64,000 nt of DNA from an uncultured Lachnospiraceae bacterium (lineage in GTDB: Bacteria; Bacillota; Clostridia; Lachnospirales; Lachnospiraceae): positions 45,868 through 109,867 of the forward strand of contig CAMJPM010000001.1 of the NCBI GenBank assembly GCA_946407725.1. The letters are read 5' to 3'. The number at the start of each line of letters is the position of its first letter. Positions within the stretch are counted from its first letter, which is position 1. The notes under the pieces were generated by a model. The model saw only the letters and a program-made list of their open reading frames with translations. It was not told the DNA's origin and ran no database searches. A program made the translations under genes and the position numbers. Below are positions 48,805 through 57,443 of the stretch, piece after piece.

Positions 48805-48887
48805 CCCCCGCACCGCACGTCCGGGGCACTGACCGACACTGTCGGTCAGTGCCCGGTGTGGGGGGCGGTAACTAATCGTTACTGCCC
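48805..48887. other. Compact multi-stem intergenic structure
   Basis: GGGCACTGACCGAC/GTCGGTCAGTGCCC (48824-48854); CCCCCGCACC/GGTGTGGGGG (48805-48814 with 48855-48864); GGGCGGTAAC/GTTACTGCCC (48863-48887). Confidence 0.65.
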
Positions 48888-48997
48888 TATGATATCATCA
48901 GAAAGACAAAGGAGCTCTGCGATTCCATTCCGGAAGAGAATATCTGCATTGGTTTTATGATGATGAATTAGCCACGCCTGTCTCTTACGGTATGCGC

Positions 48998-50026
48998 CTA
49001 TCTCTCCCTTTCCCTGGCCATGGCAGCAAAACGGGCTGCATTCTCCCGGTCTCCCATAATGACATAGGATATATGAAGACCCAGGAAGGGATAGCTGTCG
49101 TGATAAAGGATATTAAGCAGCGGCTCGGTCTCAAAAGCCGCATTGTAATACCACATGCAGGCCTCGGAATAATTGCGTTTTCCCCTGTAATACTCTCCCA
49201 GTTCAAATACCGCCTCCGACGGCGTGTGATTCGAGGCCATGGCTCTTGATGCAGCAAGAAGCATGAGAGACGGGTCATCCTTAAGCCTCGCGCACTTTAT
49301 CACCACGCATGCATCCATAAGGACCAGCTCTTCAGAAACATCCGTATCCATTTTCTTTCTGAAGAAGTCAAGGGCTTCCAGGAAATCCTCATCCGTTCCT
49401 GAAATAAAGAGTTCCCTGGCATACATCCTTACCAGACGCTCCGACATATCCCCTTTATTCCTTATGATCTTTTTGAATATGGAAAAATCCCTGCTGCTGT
49501 GGCCTTCTCCGGCACAGTGCTTTATCTCGATATCGCTGTCATATACAATGGGATCCAGCCTTACCTTCTCATGAATGGGATCCTCCCACTGCAGGGTTCT
49601 GAGCCTTTTATAGAGCTTGGGTCTCAGCTCCTTATCAAAATTGTAGGTGGTGTTTCCGGAAAGCTGGTTCGTATAGTACATCTGTACGATATCTATCTCC
49701 GGAAGCATGGCTTCCTTCAATACCCTGAGTTTTTCAGCGTTCTCCCGGTCTATCACCTCATCGGCGTCGGCGCTGTATATGTAATCTCCTGTAGCAAAGG
49801 AAAAAGCATAATTCCTGGCTGCGGAAAAATCGTCCTCCCATTCGTAATCGTATACCTTATCCGTATACTCCCGGGCTATCTCCTTCGTGCGGTCGGAAGA
49901 GCCGGTGTCCACAATAATGATCTCATCCATCAGATCTTTAATGGGATCCAGACATCTTTTCAAATTGTCTTCCTCATTTTTAACGATCATACAAAGGCTG
50001 AACGTAAAAGATCCTTTTCCTTCCAT
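48998..50026 (-). CDS. Family 2 glycosyltransferase (SunS/TPR type)
   Basis: FSLCMIVKNEEDNLKRCLDPIKDLMDEIIIVDTGSSDRTKEIA, SADADEVIDRENAEKL. Confidence 0.92.
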   Translation of the reverse strand: MEGKGSFTFSLCMIVKNEEDNLKRCLDPIKDLMDEIIIVDTGSSDRTKEIAREYTDKVYDYEWEDDFSAARNYAFSFATGDYIYSADADEVIDRENAEKLRVLKEAMLPEIDIVQMYYTNQLSGNTTYNFDKELRPKLYKRLRTLQWEDPIHEKVRLDPIVYDSDIEIKHCAGEGHSSRDFSIFKKIIRNKGDMSERLVRMYARELFISGTDEDFLEALDFFRKKMDTDVSEELVLMDACVVIKCARLKDDPSLMLLAASRAMASNHTPSEAVFELGEYYRGKRNYSEACMWYYNAAFETEPLLNILYHDSYPFLGLHISYVIMGDRENAARFAAMARERER

Positions 50027-50063
50027 GGTCCCTACACCGTTCCTTTCTTTTATAACTGTCCGG

Positions 50064-51128
50064 TCACTCTTCCTCTGTTTTATTCAATGTATCCGGATAT
50101 GTATCCACCGGGAGGTCGAAATTCACAGCCTGTCCGTACAGGATATCCGTCAATTCCTCCACATTTTCCTTTGTAACATACATTCCGAAACCCTGACGCA
50201 AAAGCTCAGTATCTCCCCTGTCGTTGTATATCCGGTCTATCACCTGGTCTGCGACGGCAGGTGAAAAATGGCTGGTCTCATAATAATTGGTCATATCCAG
50301 GGTTACATTGTTAAAGCCGCTGAAATTCCAATATGGCGTCACATCCGCAAGCCTGCGCAAAAAAACAATATATCCGTTTGCTATGTCCTTTTGATAAGTA
50401 TAACCGTTTATGGGATTGGTGAATATCCTTAAATTAATATTGTTATCCCTGCATATTGAAACGATCTCCGCTATCTCTTCCAGGCTTTTCTCCCTGGGAT
50501 AATAATAATCAGACCAGGTGGGATCTGTCTTGTCGTAGTGGAAATCCGTTTTGATGCTTAGGTTTTCCGTGCCGGTTTCAAGCAGTCTCTCCCCATACCC
50601 GGGATCGGTATTTTTATGGTCCATTATGACTTCTATGGACTGGGACAGTGTAATGAGATCCAGATATGAAAGGTAGAAGCCCGCCTTGTCCGAAAGAGTG
50701 CCGTCCCAGGGAAAAGCTTTGCGGTAAAGCTGGTCAGAGTGAAAATCCGGATCCACGAAATATGAGATGTCGTCCACTCCCATGGTGATATTCTTTATCT
50801 TTATTCCCCGGTCCAGCATATCTTTGATGTTCTGAAGATGTTCCCCCGGAAGCCCTTCGGAATATGCCATATCGTAGTATTTTCCGTCATTCATTTTTGA
50901 TACGTCAAAAAAGCCTGCCCTGGAGGAACCAAAGAGGAAGGAATCAAACCTTTCCGGGTTATTTATGATATTCATCATCTTCACATAGCTTTTGTTCGGT
51001 TCCACACCGTTATTCCTGATATGTCTCCAGTGAAAGATATTATAGGGATCCAGCCCCACTCCCAACGGAAAGAAGATAAGGCAGAGTATCAGGAAAAACA
51101 CTGTGCATTTTTTAATGAATAGCTTCAT
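50064..51128 (-). CDS. Membrane-anchored SGNH/DltD-AlgX-like accessory protein of O-acylation
   Basis: N-terminal TM, FDSFLFGSSRAGFFDVSKM (GxSRA), TMGVDDISYF, ETSHFSPAVADQVIDRI; next to an MBOAT gene. Confidence 0.6.
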   Translation of the reverse strand: MKLFIKKCTVFFLILCLIFFPLGVGLDPYNIFHWRHIRNNGVEPNKSYVKMMNIINNPERFDSFLFGSSRAGFFDVSKMNDGKYYDMAYSEGLPGEHLQNIKDMLDRGIKIKNITMGVDDISYFVDPDFHSDQLYRKAFPWDGTLSDKAGFYLSYLDLITLSQSIEVIMDHKNTDPGYGERLLETGTENLSIKTDFHYDKTDPTWSDYYYPREKSLEEIAEIVSICRDNNINLRIFTNPINGYTYQKDIANGYIVFLRRLADVTPYWNFSGFNNVTLDMTNYYETSHFSPAVADQVIDRIYNDRGDTELLRQGFGMYVTKENVEELTDILYGQAVNFDLPVDTYPDTLNKTEEE

Positions 51129-51186
51129 TGCCTGTCCCCCGTACTGCCAAATAATTCTGAAAGCCGCGGCATTTATAATCCGCTTT

Positions 51187-52659
51187 TCAGAAATTAAAGT
51201 AGATGAACTGCTGTGTGGTGCCGCCGTGGAGCTTATTGATGATTATCAGGGCAGTCACTCCCACGTAGAGGAGCCACCTTACCGGTGTCTTCCATCGGGA
51301 CATTTCCCTCGGGATATCGTGTTTCAGCGAAAACCAGTCATAAACCATCAAAACCACCACAGCCGCAAAGAGCTTCCACAGTCCCACCGTTGTGATCAGC
51401 ATATCCACGGTCATCTTTTTCCAGGCATCAAAGAAATGAAGTACCACACCGTTATGCAGGTGTGTAAGTATAAACAGGGCATCCGACACCGTATCCGCCC
51501 TGAAAAATATCCAGGCTATATCAATAAGGCCAAAGGTCAGGATTGTATGGAAAATAAGGGATACAATTCCCGTCTTCTTTTCCGAATCCTTCTTCCCTTT
51601 ATTAAAGATCCCCCGCAGCACGTCCTCTATTACCTGATAAAGGCCGTGGAGACCTCCCCACAGCACAAAGGTCCAGTTAGCACCGTGCCACAATCCGGAA
51701 ACCAGCATGGTAATGATAAGATTAAGGCGTTTCCGCGCCGTTCCCTTTCTGCTGCCACCCAGAGGTATATATACATAATCCCTGAACCAGGTGGAAAGTG
51801 AGATATGCCATCTGGACCAGAATTCCCTTACCGATGAAGAAAAATAAGGGCTCTTAAAATTCTGCATAAGCTCTATATTAAAGAGCCGGGCCGTCCCTAT
51901 GGCTATATCGGAATACCCCGAAAAATCACAGTAGATCTGGAAGGTATACATGACGGATGCCATAATAAAGGTCATTCCGAAATAGTATGGCACATTTCCG
52001 TATATCAGATCCACGTATTTTGCAAGGGCGTCCGAGATCACCAGTTTCTTAAAATAACCCCAGAGCATCATTCTGAGACCCGATACCGCCAGGTCGTAGT
52101 CAAATTTCCTTTCAGCCTCCAGCTGGGGCATCAGCTCGTTTGTGCGCCCGATAGGTCCCGCTATTATCTGGGGAAAGAAGGAAACATAAAGCGCAAACCG
52201 GGCAAAATTCCTCTGGGGAACGCTCTTTCCCTTATATACGTCAATGAGATAGCTGGTGGACTGAAAGGTATAAAAGGAGATCCCCACCGGCATCATCAGA
52301 TTTAAGAGATGGGGCTCAATATGCATGGAAAAGAGTCCCATGATCCCAACAATGCTGTTTGCCGCAAAATTATAATATTTAAAAAACACAAGGAGCCCGA
52401 AGCACAATAAAAGCGTAATGACCAGCACGCCCTTTTTCAGGGCGCCCTGGTCCGGACGTGCTTTATCTATGAGAATGGATGCACCCCAGATAATAAAGCT
52501 GGTAAAAAGGAGCAGCAGCACATATCTGGGACTTGCTGCCATATAAAAATAATAGCTTATGATGAGCAGCACTATCCATCTTGTTTTCTGCGGCGCTATC
52601 CAGTAGAGGATAAAGGCTGCCGGCAGAAACACAAGGAAAGCAAGGGAATTAAAAAGCAT
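51187..52659 (-). CDS. MBOAT family O-acyltransferase (AlgI/DltB-like)
   Basis: MLFNSLAFLVFLPAAFILYW, MPVGISFYTFQSTSYLIDVYKG, FWSRWHISLSTWFRDYVYIPLGGSRKG, MLVSGLWHGANWTFVLWGGLHG. Confidence 0.97.
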   Translation of the reverse strand: MLFNSLAFLVFLPAAFILYWIAPQKTRWIVLLIISYYFYMAASPRYVLLLLFTSFIIWGASILIDKARPDQGALKKGVLVITLLLCFGLLVFFKYYNFAANSIVGIMGLFSMHIEPHLLNLMMPVGISFYTFQSTSYLIDVYKGKSVPQRNFARFALYVSFFPQIIAGPIGRTNELMPQLEAERKFDYDLAVSGLRMMLWGYFKKLVISDALAKYVDLIYGNVPYYFGMTFIMASVMYTFQIYCDFSGYSDIAIGTARLFNIELMQNFKSPYFSSSVREFWSRWHISLSTWFRDYVYIPLGGSRKGTARKRLNLIITMLVSGLWHGANWTFVLWGGLHGLYQVIEDVLRGIFNKGKKDSEKKTGIVSLIFHTILTFGLIDIAWIFFRADTVSDALFILTHLHNGVVLHFFDAWKKMTVDMLITTVGLWKLFAAVVVLMVYDWFSLKHDIPREMSRWKTPVRWLLYVGVTALIIINKLHGGTTQQFIYFNF

Positions 52660-53593
52660 CCTTTATTAACCTCGTTCCGTTCTTTCCTGCAATGGCGTCT
52701 TCTATTTCATCCATACCGGTGATCAGGACTTCCGCATCACTCCTTGCGGAGAGAAAATCTATGGCCGCCTCGATCTTGGGCTTCATGGTTCCCTCTTCAA
52801 ACTGTCCTTCCTCCATGAGCTTTCTGGCTTCCGAAACAGTAAGCTGCCTTAAGTCTTCCTCATTTTCCCGGCAAAAATTCTTTTTGACACAGTTCACTCC
52901 CGTCAGGATAATGAGCCTGTCAGCCTCCAGTTTTTTGGCAAGCAGCGAGGCTATGCTGTCCTTTTCAATGACCGCACTGGCGCCCTTTAACACACAGTTC
53001 TGCTCTATTACGGGAATGCCGCCGCCCCCCGCTGCTATGACTATAACCCCTGCGTCATATAACAGCCTTATGGCATCTATCTCTACTATCTCAAGGGGCT
53101 TGGGAGTGGCTACCACTCTGAGATATCCTTTTCCGGGATCCTCCTTTGTATAGTTGCCCTTTCTCTCCTCCATGGCGGCCTCCTCAGCCGTCATATGCCG
53201 GCCTATCACCTTTGAAGGGTGGTAAAACGCATCATCATAGGGGTCTACCGTGACCTGGGTCAGCACCGTTGCCACATTCCTGCTGATGCCCCTGGAAAGG
53301 AGCTCGCCCTTTAAGGAATTCTGGATATCATAACCCACATATCCCTCACTCATGGCGGAGCACACGCACATGGCTGCCGGGGAATAATCCGGATAAATAC
53401 GCCGAAGCTCCGTCATGGCCTTATGTATCATGGACACCTGGGGCCCGTTTGAATGGGTTATGGCCAGGGCGTATCCCTCCTCACTGAGGTCAGCCAGCGC
53501 CTTGGCGGTATGCTTTACCGCATCCCACTGTTCGGCTGTAGTATAACCAAGAGCGTTGTGCCCCAGCGACACGACTGCACGTTTAGATCCCAT
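52649..53593 (-). CDS. arcC: Carbamate kinase
   Basis: VVSLGHNALGY, ITHSNGPQVSMI, VVATPKPLEIVEIDAIRLLYDAGVIVIAAGGGGIPV, LTGVNCV, GTMKPKIEAAIDFL. Confidence 0.93.
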   Translation of the reverse strand: MGSKRAVVSLGHNALGYTTAEQWDAVKHTAKALADLSEEGYALAITHSNGPQVSMIHKAMTELRRIYPDYSPAAMCVCSAMSEGYVGYDIQNSLKGELLSRGISRNVATVLTQVTVDPYDDAFYHPSKVIGRHMTAEEAAMEERKGNYTKEDPGKGYLRVVATPKPLEIVEIDAIRLLYDAGVIVIAAGGGGIPVIEQNCVLKGASAVIEKDSIASLLAKKLEADRLIILTGVNCVKKNFCRENEEDLRQLTVSEARKLMEEGQFEEGTMKPKIEAAIDFLSARSDAEVLITGMDEIEDAIAGKNGTRLIKDAF

Positions 53594-53655
53594 GATACCT
53601 CCCTCATCTGCTCATTCAGAGAGCCACGCCATTTAAAGCCCGCTTCTAAAATACC

Positions 53656-55926
53656 TTACAGTTTCCATATATCCTTATTGTATTCCGATATGGTGCGGTC
53701 GCTTGAGAAGAAGCCTGCGTTTGCTATATTCACAAGCATCATGGCGCGCCATTTCTCCCTGTTCTCGTAATCCTCAAAGATCCTGTCCTTGGCCTTTATA
53801 TAGTCCTCAAGATCCAGAAGGGTCATGAACCAGTCTTTATTTAAGAGCTCATTATAGAGCCTTTCCAGATTCTCCTTATGTCCGACCTTCAGACACTCGG
53901 GGGAAACTATGAAATCCACAGCTTCCTTTACCACCTCGGATTTTTCATAGATATCCTTTGATACATAGTCGGCCAGTTCGTAATGCTTGATAACAGTGTC
54001 GGAATCCGCTCCGAAGATGTAGATATTGTCATCCCCCACCAGGTCGTGGATCTCCACATTGGCACCGTCATCCGTACCAAGGGTAACTGCTCCGTTAAGC
54101 ATAAACTTCATGTTTGAAGTTCCGGATGCCTCCTTGGAAGCGAGGGAGATCTGCTCTGATACATCGCAGGCAGGGATAAGCTTTTCTGCATAGGTTACGT
54201 TGTAATTTGTGACCATGACCACCTTCAGATACTTATTTACATCGGGATCATTATTTATGATCTGCTGCAATACCAGCAGAAGGTGAATTATATCCTTTGC
54301 GATCACATAGGCGGGTGCGGCCTTTGCACCGAAAATACAGCTTATGGGACGCTTCGGGATCTTTCCGCCTTTTATCTCAAGATACTTATGAATAATGTAA
54401 AGGGCGTTCATCTGCTGTCTCTTGTACTCGTGAAGCCGCTTTACCTGTATATCAAAAATGGATTCCGTGTCGAGATCGATGCCCTCATGAGCCTTCACAA
54501 ATCTCTTCAGCTCCTCCTTATTGGTCCTCTTAATGTCCTCCAGCTCCTTTAATACGGCAGCGTCATCCTTATACCTTAACAGGTCCTTAAGTCTGTCCGC
54601 ATCCCTTCTGTAGTCCCCGCCAATGGTCTTATCCAGGAAGGCTGCAAGGGGCCTGTCGCACTTTAAGAGCCAGCGCCTGAAGGTCACGCCGTTTGTCTTA
54701 TTGTTGAATTTTTCGGGATAGAGCTTATAAAAGGCATTCAGCTCCGTATTCTTAAGGATATCGGTATGGATGGCCGCAACACCGTTTACTGAATATCCGT
54801 AGTGGATATCGATATGGGCCATATGTACTCTTTTGGCATCATCGATGATCCAGATCCCCGGCTGATCCCTGTGGGCCTTCTTTATCCTGTTTGCCAGCTC
54901 CTTGATGATAGGCACCAGAACGGGCACCACCTTTTCCAGGAAATCAAGGGGCCATTTTTCCAGGGCTTCCGCAAGGATGGTGTGATTTGTATAAGCACAG
55001 GTCTTTGAAACCACATCGATGGCGTCATCCATCGTGAACTCTTCTTCCTGGGTCAGGATACGGATAAGCTCCGGGATTACCATTGTGGGATGGGTATCAT
55101 TTATCTGTATGGCCACATGCTTGTTCAGATCATGGAGATCATAACCCTTATCCTTCATCTCCTTAATTATGAGCCTTGCCCCGTTTGATACCATGAAATA
55201 CTGCTGATAGATACGTAAGAGATTTCCGGCTTCGTCTGAATCGTCGGGATAGAGGAAGAGGGTAAGGTTCTTTAATACATCCGTCTTGTCAAAATCTATC
55301 CCGCTTTTTACCAGGGACTCGTCCAGGGACTCCACATCAAAGAGATGGAGCTTGCTTAAGCCCTTCTCATAACCCACCACGTCAATATCGTACATTCTGG
55401 ATTTTACAGTCACGTCACCAAATTTTATGTCATAAGTGACATCTGTCTTATTTAACCAGCAGTGGTCGTTGATCCAGCCGTCCTTTTCAGCATTCTGCAG
55501 ATAATCCCTGAAAACCTGCTTAAACAGACCGAAGTGGTAATTAAGTCCTATCCCTGATCCGGGCAGCCCCAGAGTGGCGATGGAATCCATAAAGCAGGCC
55601 GCCAGCCTTCCCAGTCCACCGTTTCCGAGAGAGGGCTCCATCTCCTCTTCCTCGATCTCCGTAAGGGATTTGCCGCTCTCATTTAATACAGCTTCAATCT
55701 CATCATAGATGCCGAGATTTATCATGTTGTTTGTCAGAAGCTTTCCGATAAGGAACTCTGCCGAGATATAATAGACCTTCCTGTCTCCCTCCGGCTCCTT
55801 TCTTTCACCGATCTTATCCTTTGTAAGCTGTAAGAGCACGTGATATAGCTCATGGGAGGTACACTGATGTACGGGTCTTCCGTATAATTTCCTTGCCAGT
55901 TTGTCAAAATCGTTTCTGATATCCAT
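53656..55926 (-). CDS. glgP: Glycogen/maltodextrin phosphorylase
   Basis: [74 protein letters not shown]. Confidence 0.97.
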   Translation of the reverse strand: MDIRNDFDKLARKLYGRPVHQCTSHELYHVLLQLTKDKIGERKEPEGDRKVYYISAEFLIGKLLTNNMINLGIYDEIEAVLNESGKSLTEIEEEEMEPSLGNGGLGRLAACFMDSIATLGLPGSGIGLNYHFGLFKQVFRDYLQNAEKDGWINDHCWLNKTDVTYDIKFGDVTVKSRMYDIDVVGYEKGLSKLHLFDVESLDESLVKSGIDFDKTDVLKNLTLFLYPDDSDEAGNLLRIYQQYFMVSNGARLIIKEMKDKGYDLHDLNKHVAIQINDTHPTMVIPELIRILTQEEEFTMDDAIDVVSKTCAYTNHTILAEALEKWPLDFLEKVVPVLVPIIKELANRIKKAHRDQPGIWIIDDAKRVHMAHIDIHYGYSVNGVAAIHTDILKNTELNAFYKLYPEKFNNKTNGVTFRRWLLKCDRPLAAFLDKTIGGDYRRDADRLKDLLRYKDDAAVLKELEDIKRTNKEELKRFVKAHEGIDLDTESIFDIQVKRLHEYKRQQMNALYIIHKYLEIKGGKIPKRPISCIFGAKAAPAYVIAKDIIHLLLVLQQIINNDPDVNKYLKVVMVTNYNVTYAEKLIPACDVSEQISLASKEASGTSNMKFMLNGAVTLGTDDGANVEIHDLVGDDNIYIFGADSDTVIKHYELADYVSKDIYEKSEVVKEAVDFIVSPECLKVGHKENLERLYNELLNKDWFMTLLDLEDYIKAKDRIFEDYENREKWRAMMLVNIANAGFFSSDRTISEYNKDIWKL

Positions 55927-55974
55927 TTTTCACCTTTTCCTATACATATTTTTATTGTTACTCTTCAAAATATA

Positions 55975-55987
55975 CCGGTTTAACCGG
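55975..55987. promoter_or_regulatory. Palindrome CCGGTTTAACCGG upstream of glgP
   Basis: Perfect CCGGTT/AACCGG around a single central base in the lacI-glgP gap. Confidence 0.35.
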
Positions 55988-56009
55988 CTCTTTCATGAAC
56001 TTAACACAA

Positions 56010-56021
56010 GAAAACGTTTTC
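56010..56021. promoter_or_regulatory. Candidate LacI-family operator GAAAACGTTTTC
   Basis: Perfect 12-bp palindrome with central CG between the LacI regulator gene and glgP. Confidence 0.6.
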
Positions 56022-56071
56022 CGCAAGTGCCTTTTCAAAAAATTTTTAAACTTTTCAAAACCGTTTTATTC

Positions 56072-57085
56072 TCACCGGATAATGTCCAGATACTCAAGCC
56101 TCGCCAGCTTGTGGGGCATTATCACCTGACGGCCCTTTTCGCCGTCCATCAGCCTTTTCGCCTCTTTTACGGCAGTACTTGCTATATCATAAAAATCCTG
56201 CTGGACCGTATTCATCTGATGGCCCACATAACCCATGAGGGTAATGCCGTCAAAGCCGCATACAGGATGAAAGATATCCAGCTCCGTGAGGGCATTCATG
56301 GCACCGATAGCCATAAGATCCGAGGCGCAGACTATCACATCCTTATCCTTACCCGTGACAAAAGCGATATTCCTGGCCTTTGCCTCCGAAAAATCCCCGT
56401 ATCTTATGCTTAAGGAGACGCCCAGATCCTCCGCGGCCCTCTTCATTCCCTTAGTCCTGTCAGCTGTCACGTAGTTCGTGCCCTTTCCTGCAATATAGAG
56501 CACTGTCTGGGGGCCATGGCCTTTCTCAAGCTTTAGTATGTTGTCCCCGATGGTCTTAACCGCCACATCATACTGGGCCTGCTCATTGTCTATACTCACA
56601 GTGGTTATTCCGTCGGTGACAAAGGGGGCATCCACCACCACCGTGAAGAAGTCCTCTTCCTGAATAAGCTCCCTTATTATCCTGTCCTCCTGGGAAAGCC
56701 CGAAGACCACCATACACTGGACACCCTGGCTGCGGAGATATCTGGTGATATCATCTGCTTTCATTCCCTCAAGCATGCTGAAAAAGACGGTTATGGCATC
56801 CATTCCCAGCTCTTTTGCACAGTCCAGAGCTCCCAGCATATATTGCATATAAACCTGATCCACCGCCTGGGTCTGACGCATGGGGTCCATAAGAAGCGCC
56901 ACCCTTCCCGAATGTTTGGAAGAAAGCGCCGCTGCTATGGAGTTGGGAACATAATTCAGTTCCTTTATAGCCTGATTGACCTTGAGTTTTGTGGCCTCGG
57001 TAACATTTGGATAGTTATTTAAAACCTTGGAAACCGTTGAGATCGCCACGCCTGCGTGTTTTGCCACATCCTTAATAGAAACCAT
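56072..57085 (-). CDS. LacI family transcriptional regulator
   Basis: MVSIKDVAKHAGVAISTVSKVLNNYPNVTEATKLKVNQAIKELNYVPNSIA; periplasmic-binding-like effector domain. Confidence 0.96.
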   Translation of the reverse strand: MVSIKDVAKHAGVAISTVSKVLNNYPNVTEATKLKVNQAIKELNYVPNSIAAALSSKHSGRVALLMDPMRQTQAVDQVYMQYMLGALDCAKELGMDAITVFFSMLEGMKADDITRYLRSQGVQCMVVFGLSQEDRIIRELIQEEDFFTVVVDAPFVTDGITTVSIDNEQAQYDVAVKTIGDNILKLEKGHGPQTVLYIAGKGTNYVTADRTKGMKRAAEDLGVSLSIRYGDFSEAKARNIAFVTGKDKDVIVCASDLMAIGAMNALTELDIFHPVCGFDGITLMGYVGHQMNTVQQDFYDIASTAVKEAKRLMDGEKGRQVIMPHKLARLEYLDIIR

Positions 57086-57123
57086 GAAAACAAAAAACCC
57101 CTGTCCTTAATGAGCCGAATGCG

Positions 57124-57162
57124 CGTATCTGTTCAGGATCCGGAGAGCTCTGAACAGATACG
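57124..57162 (+). promoter_or_regulatory. Hairpin element H1 (shared with H2) upstream of the 1520-aa helical protein gene
   Basis: CGTATCTGTTCAG-13 nt-CTGAACAGATACG; preceded by TAATGAGCCGAATGCG. Confidence 0.75.
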
Positions 57163-57351
57163 GTTATTGTAACAGACGAGCACCGGCGGCGCAACAAGGA
57201 GCGGACTTTATGGCTTGAGGAGAAATGAGGGACAGTTTTCCCGCGAAGCTTTGTTTTCCCGGGAGACCGGGCGCATTTTTTTGACTCGTCTGTATATAAT
57301 AGCAGGAAGCAGTATATTCCGTTTTTATATAAACCTTCAAACTTTCTATTA

Positions 57352-57405
57352 TGCCGCCTAAAGAGTGCGGCACCAAAGGGTTCACGCCGCTCATATCGGG
57401 CGGCA
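57352..57405 (+). promoter_or_regulatory. Candidate alternating-pairing leader
   Basis: TGCCGC (57352), GCGGCA (57367), GCCGC (57386), GCGGCA (57400): 1:2 and 3:4 compete with 1:4 and 2:3. Confidence 0.35.
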
Positions 57406-57443
57406 GGATAACAATTACTGGAAAGGAACGGCACAGACAAAAC

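Noticed and set aside
57281-57300. TTGACT...TATAAT promoter for the giant gene
   Set aside because: The two hexamers are only 8 nt apart, too close for a sigma-70 promoter; the TATAAT alone is not sufficient evidence.
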